Assembly (NCBI RefSeq): GCF_016906535.1
Contig: NC_057376.1
Coordinates: 1,488,001-1,552,000, forward strand
Direction: 5' to 3'
DNA: 64,000 bases
From: Rhizoctonia solani
Taxonomy: Eukaryota; Basidiomycota; Agaricomycetes; Cantharellales; Ceratobasidiaceae
The notes under the pieces were generated by a model. The model did not search any database, was not told the DNA's origin, and saw only the letters and a list, made by a program, of their open reading frames with translations. Below, piece after piece: positions 22,945 through 36,209 of the stretch (position 1 is its first letter; the number at the start of each line of letters is the position of its first letter). The position numbers and the translations under genes are program-made.

Positions 22945-25734
22945 TCACCGAACGGGTTGGGTGCCGCTCTGGATCGGGGTAGGTTGCATGGCAAGAGAAT
23001 GCCCAGAGCGCATGAATATCAAATCAGTGGTTGATCGGCGGCCTCCCATATCGGGACGCCCGTGTTCGGCGCTCGGGCCCGCAGCATGGTCGCGTTCCTG
23101 GGGGGCGCTGCTGTGCGCCAAGGCGGCCAAATCCCCAGTGGAAGCCGAGGTTGTGACTTGTTGTTGCTGCTGTTGCTGAGCTTGGTCGTATGACGGCAGG
23201 TCCCGTGACAATGGTGTCACCCCTCCTCCCAAGAACCCGCGAGACGCGATGGCATAATCCGGTACGCGACTGAGTGGGTTCACATCCGCGTTCGATCCCG
23301 CGCCTTCCTCAGGTGTGTGATGGCCGCTTGCATTTGCATGGCAACTGGCAGGTGTGTGTGTTCCAGAAGCGCTTCCGGGGGTTGTAGCGTGATGGCTCGA
23401 GTGGCTGTTTGAATGGTGCAAGGAAAAGGTGTTGCGCGCCTTGGTGAAGGGGGTGAATGGCTTCATCGAGGACGGGAGGTGGAAGAACCCAGATCGGTTC
23501 GAGTGGAGCGCTCCGGCGAGTTTGTGTCCATCGACACCCCCATGTCCATGTCCATGACCATGACTATGTTGTCCGCGCTCAGGGCTGTTCGCTCGGCTGT
23601 TTGCCCGACTACCGGTTCGACTTCCCGCACGACTGTGGACCCGACTGCCCGCGCGGCTATCCCTACGAGATTCGGGGGGCGTGTTCGAAGAGCTCGATGG
23701 GCCACTGGGATGAGCTCCCAGCGAGAGTATAAGCTCAGAGTCCACGGCGTCGAGGGGGACAGCGGGCCCGGGCGAATTTGGAATACTTGCCCCTGGGGTG
23801 GTACCGCCGCGCGAATTGAAGTAGCCCCCAGTGTTGGAATGGCCGTGTGAATGGGCCGACGCCATCGCAGCAAGGTTGGCCGAGGAGTTGGTTCGCGAGA
23901 GGGGGTTTGAAACTGTTCGTGTGGGCTGCGACACATCTGCTATTGCAATGCGATCCAAAACGTGTGCTTGGTAGCTAACAAAAGTATATGATCAGGACCG
24001 AGTCGTAATAACAAAATGGTGTGACATACCTGGGTAAATCGATGTTTTGTGACTGTTCGGTATTTTCAGATCCAAACAGGAGATGGTGGGTAGCGTTGGT
24101 AGCCAATCGCACTTCCTCCGCCAACCGTGGGTCCATGACATGAATAGGCAAAGCACATCGCAACTCCGAGGTATGCCCATCCAGATTGGAGATGATGACC
24201 GAAAACTTAACCTTGTACAAGCTCAAAATTGGCTATTAGAAGAGGAGCGCATTTAGCCTAAACCCGCGTGCCAAGCCGAAGCCCTTACCTCTATCGTCGA
24301 AGACGGCGAGGTCGAGCCAGGTAGCGTAATATGCAGCGAGGTGTCGACTTCTTCGTCCCCCGTCTCTTCAGTAGTTTCATCGACTGGGCTGTCGGTCAGT
24401 CGCGACGTGGACGCGACGGGCTGCGTATCGTGTCCCTCTGACGATCCCGAGGCCGAGTGAGCTGCCGAGGCGATTCCAGCTGCCATTGCGACGCCACTGC
24501 TCACGGCATGTAACCGACTTATCGCGTTTCCGATGGCATCTCCGTTGGTGTGCGCACCGGTGCTGGTCGATGCGTTTGTAGTGCTCCGGCCGTGCCCGCT
24601 GCTGAACATGTTCATATGGCTTCCCGAACGACTGCGGAGGGGTGATGTTGATGATAGTGATGGGCCTGCTGTCTCGGTAGGTTCGTCCGCAAGGACCGCA
24701 CGGCCGTTGCGGATTACGTGCCGCGCGCTCGAGACGGTCCGTGTCTCTTGGTGTTGGACTCCGCGCCAGCGAACCGATGTATATTCTTTAATAGTTGTGA
24801 CATGCTTTGTACGGATACACCCTTGGCCATCGGTTGGAACTTGACGAGAATGGGAATATCATCACCGGCCGCAAATGCCTTGTGAGGAACAACGAACGAG
24901 TACATAATCTTCCCCGGCCAGGTGTTCTCGATCTGGTCATTGGAGCTCAATATTTCATGTCAGCCAAAGATAGTGGAAAATGACGCACCTCGAGCGTCTG
25001 ATTGTATTCTATCGCTTCTGGCGAAAACGAACGCATGACGTGCAGAGAACGGAATGCATGGAAGTTGGCAGAGAACGCAGAACGGACAGCGGTGGCCCGT
25101 AGCTTGTATGCAATAGATGCCGATCCCGGGTAGGTGCGACTTGAGACCGGGAGCGTATTAGGAAGCTGAACCTGGAATGGAAAGACATGCTGCCCGGCTT
25201 TGATCGTATGCTTGTGATTACGTTCTCCCTCTAGGAAGGACCAGTCATGAGTGTAGATAATATGGCTGTGGTGTCCTTGACGTGCATGGCTTGAATCTCA
25301 GGTCAGAGCGTGATGATAGGATTGATTGTTCATAATACTCACGACGAGTCATGCACCTGAAGTCTAACCTTTCCGGTGAGCTGTAGCGTGATTTCACGGA
25401 TATTGGTGGCCTCGGTAAGATTGAGAACTAGGTGGCCGGTCAACAAGGTACTCTCGACATCTTGTCCGACGCCCCGAAAGACGACCTCGTCATTGGGGAG
25501 AACGATCTCCAGTGGTGCCGGGGAGTGTGCGGCTGCCGGAGCCTCGTATGGCGAAGGAGGGACAGTGGTAGGATGCTCGAACGGATGAGACCCATTTTCG
25601 GGAAGATTTAACTGGGATGAAAATGGCATCGGGTTATACTGGTAGCCCGGGAGATCGTGCAAGGGAGGGGCAGCAGATATAGGCGAGGGAGAATGGGGTC
25701 GGGAGGGAATAGCTTCACGCGAGAGGAACGGCAT
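22945..25734 (-). CDS. alpha-arrestin (ART/Rod1-like trafficking adaptor)
   Basis: The protein starts MPFLSREAIPSRPHSPSP at 25734 and has a Pro-rich leader. The N-terminal arrestin lobe follows: LTGHLVLNLTEATNIREITL, then AGQHVFPFQVQLPNTLP and YPGSASIAYKLRATAVRSAF. The C-terminal lobe begins around ENTWPGKIMYSFVVPHKAFA and continues with VKFSVIISNLDGHTSELRCA. A long low-complexity tail is rich in Ser, His and Gln, with a SRAGSRTGSRANSRANS-type repeat, a Gln run near 23160 and LPSYDQ, an LPxY-type motif. Family members link plasma-membrane transporters to the Rsp5 ubiquitin ligase for endocytosis, usually through PPxY or LPxY motifs. Introns are short. The tail exon (23958-22945) is one long clean frame. 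Which cargo it serves cannot be inferred. Confidence 0.85.
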
Positions 25735-28317
25735 GATGTACTCCCGCACGATATATGCTCAGTTGTGCGTCACGCTGCGAAATGGTCACTGCGGGGCGGT
25801 GTTTGTCCCACTGGAAAATCCCTGTCTGGGCCTTTGCGGGGTCCATATCAGCCTCCGTCGGGGAGCACCCTGGATGAAATATTAATAGGGTACCTACTGA
25901 TAATAACCACCACAATAGGACCTTTCTCAGCTGGCAATGGAAACACAAAGGCCTGGGGGGAAACTTGGAATTTTCCAAGTTCGAAGAGCGAGTAGCTGCT
26001 TTCATACCAACCCCCACGTGCGTATTTGAGGCAATCCTGCCAGTTTGATTTCATCCGACTCGTCCCGGCGTTCAGACAGATTTCCCGGTCTGTCGTCGCT
26101 CCAAACTGACTCACAACAAGCGAAGGAGGGCAAAGTTACACCTGCCCCAATAGGGCCATCATTGCAACGGCGCTTTCCACCGGGTAAAATCGTACACTTC
26201 TCGATCATCTGTCCCATATCTGGATTTTCTGTGAACACATTCGCCGCAAATTGCTTATCCCCGCCCGGCTTCTCCGGTCCGGTAGCCCGTGGGATTTTAT
26301 TTTTGTCTGAACCAAGACGGCAACGCAGCCCGCACTGTCAAAACAAGCGAAATAATGAGCTGGCGAAACAACATAGGTGTATCCCTATAAATATGATCAC
26401 TCGCCAAGTGTGTTCCTCTTCTGTGATGTAGCTTCCTCTGGGGTTGAGTCTTTGAAAGTAGGGTGCAAGAACTGGACACACTGGTAGACCGCAGCACGAA
26501 AAGAACACAGGTTACAATCAACGTCATCATTAGCAAAGACATAGTCAGCGTTTGATGCGGTTGGATACAACTCATGACCAAGTTCCCTCGATCACTGTAT
26601 TGAATAATTTGGCTCAACGAATACGATGACTGGTATAAGATGTTGTTTATCACCTCGCGACTCCGGCATTATACATACGCTTAGATACCTGTACATAAGC
26701 ATATTAATATCGTTTCTCACCGGTAGGACACGGTACATTGCATGTGCAAGCTATTAGCCTAACACTTCTATGGCTTCATCTTGGCCTGGGGTACCGTATT
26801 CGCCTCAGCTCACCGGTCGTCTACAAGGGGAATTGATACCGGACATTCCATCGTCACAGGAAACGTGCGCAGAACGGATTACCCGGCAACTAGTGCATTG
26901 TACATTTTACGCATCTTCGATCGATCCACTTCAGCTCGATAACAATCGAACTTTACATGTCAATCAAGTGGCTAGCTGATCTAGGAAAGGGGGTTAATCA
27001 AAGTTACTTAATTGAAATCATTTGGACGAGGATTCTTATCGTTCTTATCTCAGGAAGCTTTGCCCGTGAATTTACTGCATATATTCCACTTGGGTATCCA
27101 TGCCCCGTACCTAAACACTACTCATCCGAGTCTCTACAGCTCTGGTAATTTACCGAGAATACTCACACAGTTTTACACGGTGCGCATTTTCTGCTCAGGT
27201 TGTCTACTGATAAGCCAGAGTATCCGCTAAATCGAGTTGGTGGGGAGAGGTGTGGGGGGATTGCAATAACCACTGATACGGTCAGTGCGTTGGATGGTAC
27301 CGGTCGTCACGGTCACAATGCCATGGTCGAGGTAGCTCGAGTTTCTTGTGGGGAGATTGATATCCGGTGGGCGTAGCCGCCGGGTCTCAGTTGCTACCCA
27401 CCTAAGCATGTTTGTACGGCCCTACCCATATGCATATATGGCTAGTTGCAGGAGGGGGAAAAGCTCAGAAACAAAAGCCGAGTCTCGGGGATCTTGGACC
27501 CGTTTCCTATGTTTAGTTAGTTTTACCAATATCGAGGCACCGAGTGCCAAGTCTGGAACGTGCGGTGAATAATGTGGTTCGGTAGCTTGTGAGGCTATTG
27601 AGTGGTCGAATTTGATTCGCTTACAATAAGCGACTGCCAAATAGGGTTTATATTGGGGTCTTTATGCGGATCGGGTGAACTAGGAAACCTGAAGTGCCGA
27701 ACTATTCGCAGAGCTGCCGGACGTGGGGCTCAGGAGGTGGGGAGTTTTAGTAGGTGGGATATAACAAAATAAATTTGATTACACGCATATGACTAGGGTC
27801 GGGTAATGTGTAGAAAATATTGCACGGTTTGAGCTGAAAGTCGACGTTTCCAAACCGCGCGGAGATCCACAAACTGAATGGAGTGGCGTAGGGATCCAGA
27901 ATTTTTCTGAATCAGGTCATGATTGCGTCAATGCGGATTATGAGGCAGCTCCACGCAAATACCGTACGGTATTGCCTCCTAAATCCCATGGTCGCATCAA
28001 GCACGTCTTATCTCGCATACGAGCGCGGGGGTCACATCGCAAGGTTCGTCCTTTGTGAAAATTGATTATTGGCGGGGTAAGTAGCCTGGGTTGCAAAGTC
28101 ACACATCCTGAATGAAATGGCCTGGTTTAGTGCAACCCACGGCTGGGTTTATCTTCTAGCGTATAATGTTGTGAGGCGACAACCCCGTTATCGAGCGCTC
28201 GTCTGAGATGTGCAATGTTATATGCGCCGGCTATCAGAGCATCGCCTCCCCGATCCTAGATTCATTCACCCGAATTCATTTGTCTCATTATTATGTACTG
28301 TGTCCCACAAGGCGTAT
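25735..28317. other. gene-free interval, 2.6 kb
   Basis: No protein with recognisable features on either strand. The first few hundred bases are the likely promoter of the alpha-arrestin gene, and the last are downstream of purine nucleoside phosphorylase. Short frames at 26045-26653 and 26770-27230 look like chance. No tRNA or repeat was recognised. Confidence 0.4.
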
Positions 28318-29605
28318 TTACTCCGTAAGTTGACCAGTAACTCCGACGAGATCGACAATCTTCTCGACCAACCGCCGCATATCGTTGGACCTGGTTTCTC
28401 CTACCGCAAGTACCTCCCCATGTGAAACTTCCGCCTCGACCACCGGGGGTAATGGGTTCCCAGCGATCTAGGAATCATGATGCATATAAGTGTTCGCCCG
28501 TAATGGTCAATCGATCGCCTACTTACCTCGGCGTCTACAGCTTCCTTGGCCGATCGGTATCCATCTGGTATAATAACCATATTTGTTCCGAGACTTAGAA
28601 CTAGGACATCCATCCCAGCTTGATGTGCAGCAACAACCTCGGGTACGGTACTCATTCCGACAACGTCAACCCCGGCAGATCTCAAAAACTTTCCCTCCGC
28701 CGGGGATTCGTATGTTGGCCCGGAGACCCATGCGTATGTTCCCTCGGCAAGGAAATCTTTGGGAAGACCGAGCGCGTGCGCGGCACGGAATGCAGCGCAT
28801 CGAAGTGAGAATGTATATGCTCTAGAAAGTGGGGTGAACCGTAGGTTGAATGGGGGATCAAGGACAGGTCCCAAAGTTGGGTTGAATCCCTGTTGTTTTC
28901 GTTAATGGGTAATGTCGGAGTTATCAAGGAGTATGACTTACGGTAAGATTAGGCAGTGCAAGGTGGTCGTGTATGACAAACACTTTAAGAAGAGTACGGT
29001 GAGTGTATGCCCATCAGATTTGTGAATACTTCCAACTAACCAGTTCCCACCGAGTCTTTCGTATTCAAGATACCAGCAGCATTCGTAACTAGAAGTACTA
29101 TCGGTCGCAGTTTGGGCTCGGCGTCTCTGATTTACTCACTGATAACCGATTTGACACCAAGTAGTGCCATCACGCGAATAGGATAGACAGTGGTTTGCAG
29201 ACTGTGTCCCTCGTACGCGTGGAACTGCGCAACGGATCATATAGGCTTGTGATTCGAGCCGGCATATAGACTTACACGACCGAGCATAGCAACAACTGGA
29301 ACCCCATCACCCTCTCCAAGTCTACCGAATGCGAGTGCATTCCCGTGCCCGACCACTGTTTGGTGATTTATCGATAAGAATAGTGACTCGATTTTTATGC
29401 CCATGAACGCACCAGTGCTTGTTCCGAACCCGGGAATTTCTGAGTATGGGACCAGCGTCTGATCACGGATCTGGGATGCAAGTTCACTCAGACCCGACCC
29501 GCATACTATGCCAATTTTTGGTTCGCGCAAGCCTTCTGGAACTCGGGAGCGAATATTTTCAATCGCACCAACGAAAACTTCTGGAATGTTTACGACGTGA
29601 GCCAT
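28318..29605 (-). CDS. PNP1: purine nucleoside phosphorylase
   Basis: This cytosolic enzyme of purine salvage splits inosine or guanosine with phosphate to free base and ribose-1-phosphate. The start MAHVVNIPEVFVGAIENIRS is followed by KIGIVCGSGLSELASQI (phosphate-binding GSGL), PYSEIPGFGTST and then, after an intron, GHGNALAFG and VVAMLGR. The FHAYEGHSLQTTVYPIRVM block holds the family's phosphate/ribose-site His and Glu. Further exons read LLVTNAAGI, VIHDHLALPNLTG, YAWVSGPTYESPAEGKFLR and VDVVGMSTVPEVVAAHQAGM (the MSTVPE signature). The C-terminus reads AEVSHGEVLAVGETRSNDMR and ends VGVTGQLTE. This is the trimeric, mammalian-like class. The gene has several short introns; the joins checked hold frame. 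Confidence 0.9.
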
Positions 29606-30497
29606 CTTGGAGTTGACACACCGGTTGCAGTAGGGCAGGCTCGAGCTCCGGTTTCGTGCGGCCCTCAAGGTCTTGAATGCACGTGAGGCACGGGGTTAAT
29701 TGGCGCTTAATTACACATGTTTGACGATCATTTTACGGAACTGAACGGGAAAACGAGCCCATAGCTAGAAGTTGTATGTGATCTGTGCGTGATCTTGTAT
29801 TTTATTTCATCGAACCCCAAATACATTATCAAAAGCAGTACCAACGTCGGCAAAGAAAGGACTGTGGTAATATTATATCTGGATAGTCAGAGTGTCGTCA
29901 GTATAAGTTCAAACTATTCCATAAAGGTAGTCATCGAAGAGGTGTTCAGCTGGCTGTTCTTAGATTTTTTTATTCGTCTCCTCAAGGCCAAAGCTCGGAG
30001 GTTGGTGATAAAGGTCTCATCCGGAGTTGGTGATATGCAGAAAAGAACATGGAAATAATTGGTGCGAACCTTACCTTATAAGTCATATGCACCACTCACA
30101 TAGGAGATATAATTATCTGAGTTTACTGTTATAGTAGCCTAAACCATATGTCAGTTATCATTTAGACGGTGCAGATCTGGGAGAGCAGATGTAGGGGCTC
30201 AGAAATGCAATGTGTTTGGCTTATGCAGTGTCTATCGGCAGTCGCTAATGCGATACGTTTGGGGCGACACGGAAGATTCATCCGGAGTATGCGCAGGAGG
30301 AAAGTGAAACCCTTCACTTACCAAGGTTGCTGTTCATCCCAAATTGAGTCCTCACAAAATTTATATTCATCTTCTTCCAGTCACGTGCCAGGGTCTCATG
30401 CTTACGCAAGTGATCTGTAGCGCTGAGGCACTCGCGTTCTGGGGCGACGCGTCAGTCATAGAACCCCACTGACTTTGTCCAAGTTAACCGATACACA
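29606..30497. other. divergent promoter region
   Basis: About 890 bases lie between divergent genes (purine nucleoside phosphorylase leftward, proteasome subunit rightward). No gene recognised. Confidence 0.4.
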
Positions 30498-31647
30498 ATG
30501 GTAAGGGAGAGGTTAAATGCGTTTCTTAAAGATTAAACTAAGTGAGCTCTTGACAGGCCCGCAGATATGATAGTAAGCAGCTGTACCATACTGGATCTAC
30601 CTTCCATTGATTTACTTGGAATCGCCAGGCCGAACAACGATCTTTTCCCCCGAAGGTAAGGAAATGGGTTATTCAAGTTGAATTATTTGTAATAAACGCT
30701 TTATAGGTCGGCTTTACCAGAGTATGTCATTTGAAGCTATGGCTGTCTGTTTGCTCATCTATATCAGCCGAGTATGCTATGGAGGCTATCGCCCATGCTG
30801 GGACAGTAATCGGAGTTCAATCGAAAGAGGGGGTCGTGCTAGCTGCAGAGAAGAAGGTTACAGGGAAATTATTGGACACATCGGTTGTAAAGGAGGGAGG
30901 ATATGGGGGTAGCGGAGAGAAGATATTCCTCCTGAACAAGTATGTCGATTGCTGTTGCTATGAGCCATACTGATAAAAGGAATAGCAACCTCATTGCTGG
31001 TGTAGCAGGGCTATCCGCTGATGCCAACTCTTTGGTGAATTATTCTCGGACGTCAGCACAGCAGCACTTGTTTTCTTTCAACGAAGATATACCAGTCGAG
31101 CAGCTCGTTCAGAAGCTGTGCAATCTTAAGCAAGGATACACTCAGTTCGGAGGTATGTGATAACCATTGTTTAGCGCCAGAATGTATTAACATGTTGGTA
31201 GGTTTACGGCCGTTTGGTGTATCCCTCCTGTATGCGGGCTACGACCCCCACTATGAGTTCCAATTGTATCATTCGGATCCTTCTGGTAATTATAGCGGCT
31301 GGAAGGCTACATGCATTGGGGCCAACAACGGCACTGCTCAAAGTCTGCTGAAGCAAGAGTACAAGGACGAGATCAGCCTCGATGATGCGATATCGCTTGT
31401 GATTCGGGTAATGGGAAAGACTATGGACTCTACAACATTGAGCAGTGAAAAGCGTGAGTACACTCTTGAGCGCACATTCAAATTCGATTCATATGCTGAC
31501 GCAAGCTCCATAGTTGAATTTGCTGTCATCACTCTGGATGCTGACACTAAAAAGCCCAAGGCTAAGATTTACCGCCCCGTGGAAGTTGATGCTCTATTGG
31601 ACAAGCTTGGTGTCATGAAGAAGGATGACGAAGAAATGAAGTCTTAA
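30498..31647 (+). CDS. PRE9: 20S proteasome subunit alpha-3 (PSMA4/Pre9 type)
   Basis: A structural subunit of the outer ring of the 20S proteasome. The N-terminus is spread over tiny exons: ATG alone (30498-30500), then ARRYDS, then RTTIFSPEG, then GRLYQ, joining to TEYAMEAIAHAG. Together they form the alpha-subunit signature. Introns of about 45 to 70 bases separate them, with gtaagg, gtaagc and gtatgt donors. The body continues VIGVQSKEGVVLAAEKKVTG, NLIAGVAGLSADANSLVNYS, LRPFGVSLLYAGYDPHYEFQ, GWKATCIGANNGTAQSLLKQ and IYRPVEVDALLDKLGV. It ends with an acidic KKDDEEMKS tail. MARRYDS and the GANN block point to the alpha-3/PSMA4 type. All exon joins hold frame. The UPF2 gene starts 167 bases downstream on the same strand. 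Confidence 0.92.
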
Positions 31648-31813
31648 TGTTTACTTTCCGTTTGGTGTTTAATGTCATACAACTGGGACAAATAACCCCT
31701 TTATTATACACGTGATTTGGGCGCCTAAGATCCGGATATGGCTCCAACCTCCACCTTCCCGAGTCCACATTTACCACTGATCGTTTGCGTGACTAATAAT
31801 CACAACTCGAGTA

Positions 31814-34800
31814 ATGTCTAGTCGGGAATCTAGAGAAGAAGAAGAAAAGCAGAAAAGACAGAAACGTGCTGAATTAAAGAAATCAAATGAAACCCCGCCA
31901 GGTGAAGTCAACTGGCACATGCACCATGATACATGGCACTGATTCCTGTAAGCAGCCCCAAATAAGTCATTAGATTCTTCCCTCAAACGTCATAGCGCGT
32001 TGATCAAACGTTTGCGCCAGTCTCTCGGCGCTGACAATCGAGATCAAGTCCTCAAAGATGTCGATAGCCTCTCACTTGAGAAGTATGTTGAAGAGATCGT
32101 CCAGGCGTCAGTAGATGGAATGTCTCGATGTAAAACTGAAAAGGATATTTGGTCTGCTACAGAGGTATTGAGACCAATTCACATTTCTTTCGATTGCTTT
32201 ACAATTTATTATGGTAGATCGTCTCAGCATTTCATCGCCGTTTTCCTGAGGCATACACGCCACCTTTAGTGGCTATACTCTCCAAGGAGCTCGCAGCGCC
32301 ATCTCGTACTGCTCTTAATTCCCTTTCCAGCGAGCAGCGCGAGAAGGACGAGGCTGCCAGAATTGTTCGTCAGAGACCTTTACTACGGGTCGCCTGTGAG
32401 TTAGCAATGGTGGGGATAATCAACGATAGCCCTGGTCGTAGTGGAGGAGAGTGGATTATGAAAGTGATCAGAGAACTGGTACGCTATGCATATTTTTAAA
32501 CGGGTGCAATACTCTGACTCTCGAATTTAGCTGGTCAATGATCCATCTCTCGGCTCCCTTCCGTTGTTCACAACTTTCCTCAAGAGTTACTCGCGACCAT
32601 TCCTTGGACTGGCTCCACCTCCTTCCGCAAAGCAGGTCGGTGCTGATGTTGAAGCTGGTGAACTTTCTTCAACCGTTGCACAAGAGTCCACAAATGGTGT
32701 ATCGAACGGCGCCACCATACTCAACGAGCAGGAAGAGTTGGTTGAAAAAGACATTCGAGATAAATTTAAGCGTATGTGCGAAGGGTATTATGAGAATGTC
32801 GCAAAGAAATTGGTGAAGGAACACAACGTGAGTGCAATCTTGATTCAACACCTTCAAGTCGGAGTCAATACATAGCTTCCTACTTAGCGTCTGCAAGATC
32901 AAGACCGACGAAATCACGAAGCATACATAAAATCCGGTGAAATATTCGAGGATAGACAACAGGCTTATGAGAAGATGACCAAAAGCTATGAGAAACTCCT
33001 GTCGTCCTGCAGAGGTGGGAGCCTACTACATATGTAATGAGGTTTACTAAATCTTATGTAGTCTTTCGGACTTGCTTTATCTCCCTATGCCGCATCTCCC
33101 CTCGGCTTCGCAGAAAAATGACTCAATTCTTCTTTTGGACGGGAGCTCAAGTCTTCGCTTGGGTGGTACTGAGGATCTTCCCGCAAACAGTAAATGGGAA
33201 GACGAAGAGGAGAGGCGTTTCTACGAGGATCTGCCTGACCTTAAGGACTTTGTCCCAAAGACCGTTCTTGGTGTCGATGCTGTTGCCTCAAAGGAAGAAA
33301 GAGACAGTGTAGCCAAAGAGCAAGTCAACGATGCTGATGCTGAGAAGGCAAAAGAAGAACAAGAGAAGAGAGACGTGGCCCGGCTGGAAGCGAGACTGGA
33401 GAATGTCGACGGCGAGGATGCCAAGACTACTGTTTCGTGAGTCGTACTCATATTACTCGAACTTCCATCGCTTATAAAATTTGAATTCAAGTGACGATGC
33501 AGAAGATCAGCCTAGTTCTCGCAGCCCATCTCCTACCCAGGGCGCTGCTACCGGAGCGTCGCAAGTACTAGCCGCGCTTTTGGCTCGCCTTTCGGACGCA
33601 AACAATCGCACTGTAATCGATGAAATTGCTGTTAATTTTGCTTTCCTCAACAGCAAGGCGTCTCGTAAACGTTTGATCAAGGTTGGTGCGACCCACAAGG
33701 GCATAGGTTACCTGCTAAGAATGCCTGTCTAGTTCCTCAACCAACCCCCCAAAAATCGAACTGACATACTCCCGTACTTTGCGCGATTGGTCGCAATCTT
33801 GAATCCGTATATGCCAGATGTTGGGTCTGAGCTCGTTGCATTGGTACGTTTTGGATCGCTGGGAAGAAAATTGCTGACGGCGAATGCAGCTAGAAGACGA
33901 GTTCCGCTACCTTCAAAAGAAAAAGAAGCTGGTAAAAGAGCTGGCTCCAAATCGGATGAAGGTGAGACTGGGCATTTACAAATAAACAGGATTACTGACA
34001 CTTTAACAGAACGTGCATTACCTATCCGCGTTGGCTAAATTTAAGATCGTTCCTCCGCATTTGATCCTTCATGTATTCAAGGTTTACCTTGACGACCTGA
34101 CGGGAGTTAATGTGGACAATGCTGCAATGCTTCTTGAAGGATGCGGCCGGTTTCTTCTGCGAAGTGAAGACACTGGTTCGCGCATGGCCACTATGGTATG
34201 CATATATCCGTTAATGGACTAATTCGTCTTAATAACCCTCATCACAGCTGGAATTGATGCGTCGGAAACAATCGGTGCAGCACTTCGATCAACGGCAAAT
34301 TTTGTTGCTCGAAAATGCTTATTACCAAGTACGTAATTAATACCCCCTAAAAGGTGCCAGGCATCCTCTGACCAACTAAACGATAGTGTAATCCACCCGA
34401 GCGTGCTCCGCGAGTTGAGAAAGAAAGGTCAGCAATGGAGATGTTTATACGTCACCTTATCTATGATGTGTTGGCGAAGAAGACAATCGACAAGGTTCTC
34501 AAACTTATCCGGAAAGTGAATTGGAATGATCCTGAGGTATGTGTGCCACTCTTAGTGACACATAGAATATACAGATTCACGCTCTTGCAAGGTATATGCA
34601 GTACTGCTGAAGGTCTTTAACAAACCTTGGAAGGTCAAGTATAGTAATGTTAGCTTGTTGGCGATGCTTGCCTACGATCTACAGCGCTATCATCCCGAGT
34701 TTTCAATCCGAGTAGTTGACCATGTTCTTGAAGATATCCGCCTTGGGATGGAGGTATTTTTTTTTGACTCCTACTTTATCTGATGTACTTAAATTCTTGC

Positions 34801-36209
34801 AGCAAAACATTTATAAAAATAACCAGCGCCGGGTGGCCAGCATCAAGTATCTCGGAGAACTATACATGTATCGACTAATCAGTTCAACATTAATCTTCGA
34901 TACGTTGTGGTCTTTGGTGACATTCGGACATCGTGGGTTGTGTCCCTCGCTTGATATATTAAATGCTCAACGCACATTGTACAGCTGATGGTCGACCATT
35001 ACCGGGACAAGTATCGCCGATCGATGCTCCAAACGACTTTTTCCGCATTCGACTTGCTTGTGTTTTACTCGACACCTGCGGCATGTGCTTTGACCAAGGG
35101 TCTCAGAAGAGAAAACTGGACAACTACATAACCTTTTTGCAGGTTAGTACTAGGTCACTAATTATGAGCAGCCCTTAACCTTTCCGATCGCAGCTATACG
35201 TCCATTGCAAAGCGCCCTTGCCCATGGAAGTGGACTTTATGCTGAATGACACTCTAGAGGTCAGTTGCTAAAGACTCTCTTCATGATTCCCATGCTTACA
35301 AGACGACATATCCAGGCTCTCCGTCCCAAACTAACCCTATTTAAATCTTTCGAAGAGGCGGCTGTCGCTGTTGACTCTATGTTCGATCTTGTGGACGCGG
35401 GTCTCGAAGGTATTGCTGAAACCTGCGTCCGTGAAACTTGCGATTGACTTCAAATCGAACAGATGGCGACAATGGTGATGAAAGCGACCGTGGCGGAGAT
35501 GAGAGTGGCGATGAAAATGATGCTGATAGGCGCAAAGCTCAGCGGGATGATGCTTCTGACATTGATGTCTCCGACGTAAGTAACCAAATCCACAAACACC
35601 CTAGCACTTGGCCCGCTAACAATAGCTCAAGGAGGATAACCGGCCCGGCTCACCCGAGGCGCTGCTCATCGTCAATCATGCGGAGAATGCTGGTCCAACA
35701 GAGGAAGCGGAAGCGGAATTTGTAAAGGAACTCGCTAAGATGTTTGTAGATGCTCCAGGCGAGCGACGCGTAGATCGAAAGAGCATTTGGGAGGGACCTA
35801 GCCTCCCTACTGGTGTCCGCAAGAAACGTGGTGAAGATGATAGTGAACAGGGACAACCAGGAATGATGAAGTTTACCATTGCCACGCGCAAGGGCAATAA
35901 AGTTCAGGTAACATGAATTAAATCCAGTGGATACCCAACTTCTGAGCACCCTATATAGACTCGCCAACTACCTGTGCCCATAGACACGGAGTTAGTGAGA
36001 CAAACTCGAGAGATGCAATTGCAGGACAAGGCCGAGCAGCAGCAGCTCAAGCGTATCGTACTTGATTATGAACATCGTGAAGAGGCTGAGGAACAAAAAG
36101 GTACGTGTTTCTCACGGATTGTGTCTTGTACCTTGTCTTAATTTTTCGTTTGTTTATAGCTTTCGAAGACACGATGCGCGAAAGGGGCATTAAGATTCGA
36201 TTTACTTGA
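31814..36209 (+). CDS. UPF2: UPF2 / NMD2, nonsense-mediated mRNA decay factor
   Basis: UPF2 bridges UPF1 and UPF3 in nonsense-mediated decay. The N-terminus is charged (SRESREEEEKQKRQKRAELK). An intron at about 31881-31934 leads to LDSSLKRHSALIKRLRQSLG and the first MIF4G domain (LLRVACELAMVGIINDSPGR). The acidic second region includes KWEDEEERRFYEDLPDLKDF, and the second MIF4G domain includes VIDEIAVNFAFLNSKASRKR. The third MIF4G domain, which binds UPF3 in the family, runs through VKYSNVSLLAMLAYDLQRYH, NQRRVASIKYLGELYMYRLI and FFRIRLACVLLDTCGMCFDQ. An acidic stretch follows (GDNGDESDRGGDESGDENDA). The UPF1-binding end reads KFTIATRKGNK, TRQMQLQ-like helices and MRERGIKIRFT. There are roughly 20 short introns; those checked splice in frame, including the one after GHP at about 34932. 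The gene appears intact. Confidence 0.92.

Noticed and set aside
26297..27230. Several 60-118-codon frames in the gene-free interval
   Set aside because: They overlap on both strands and show no domain, signal or splice pattern.
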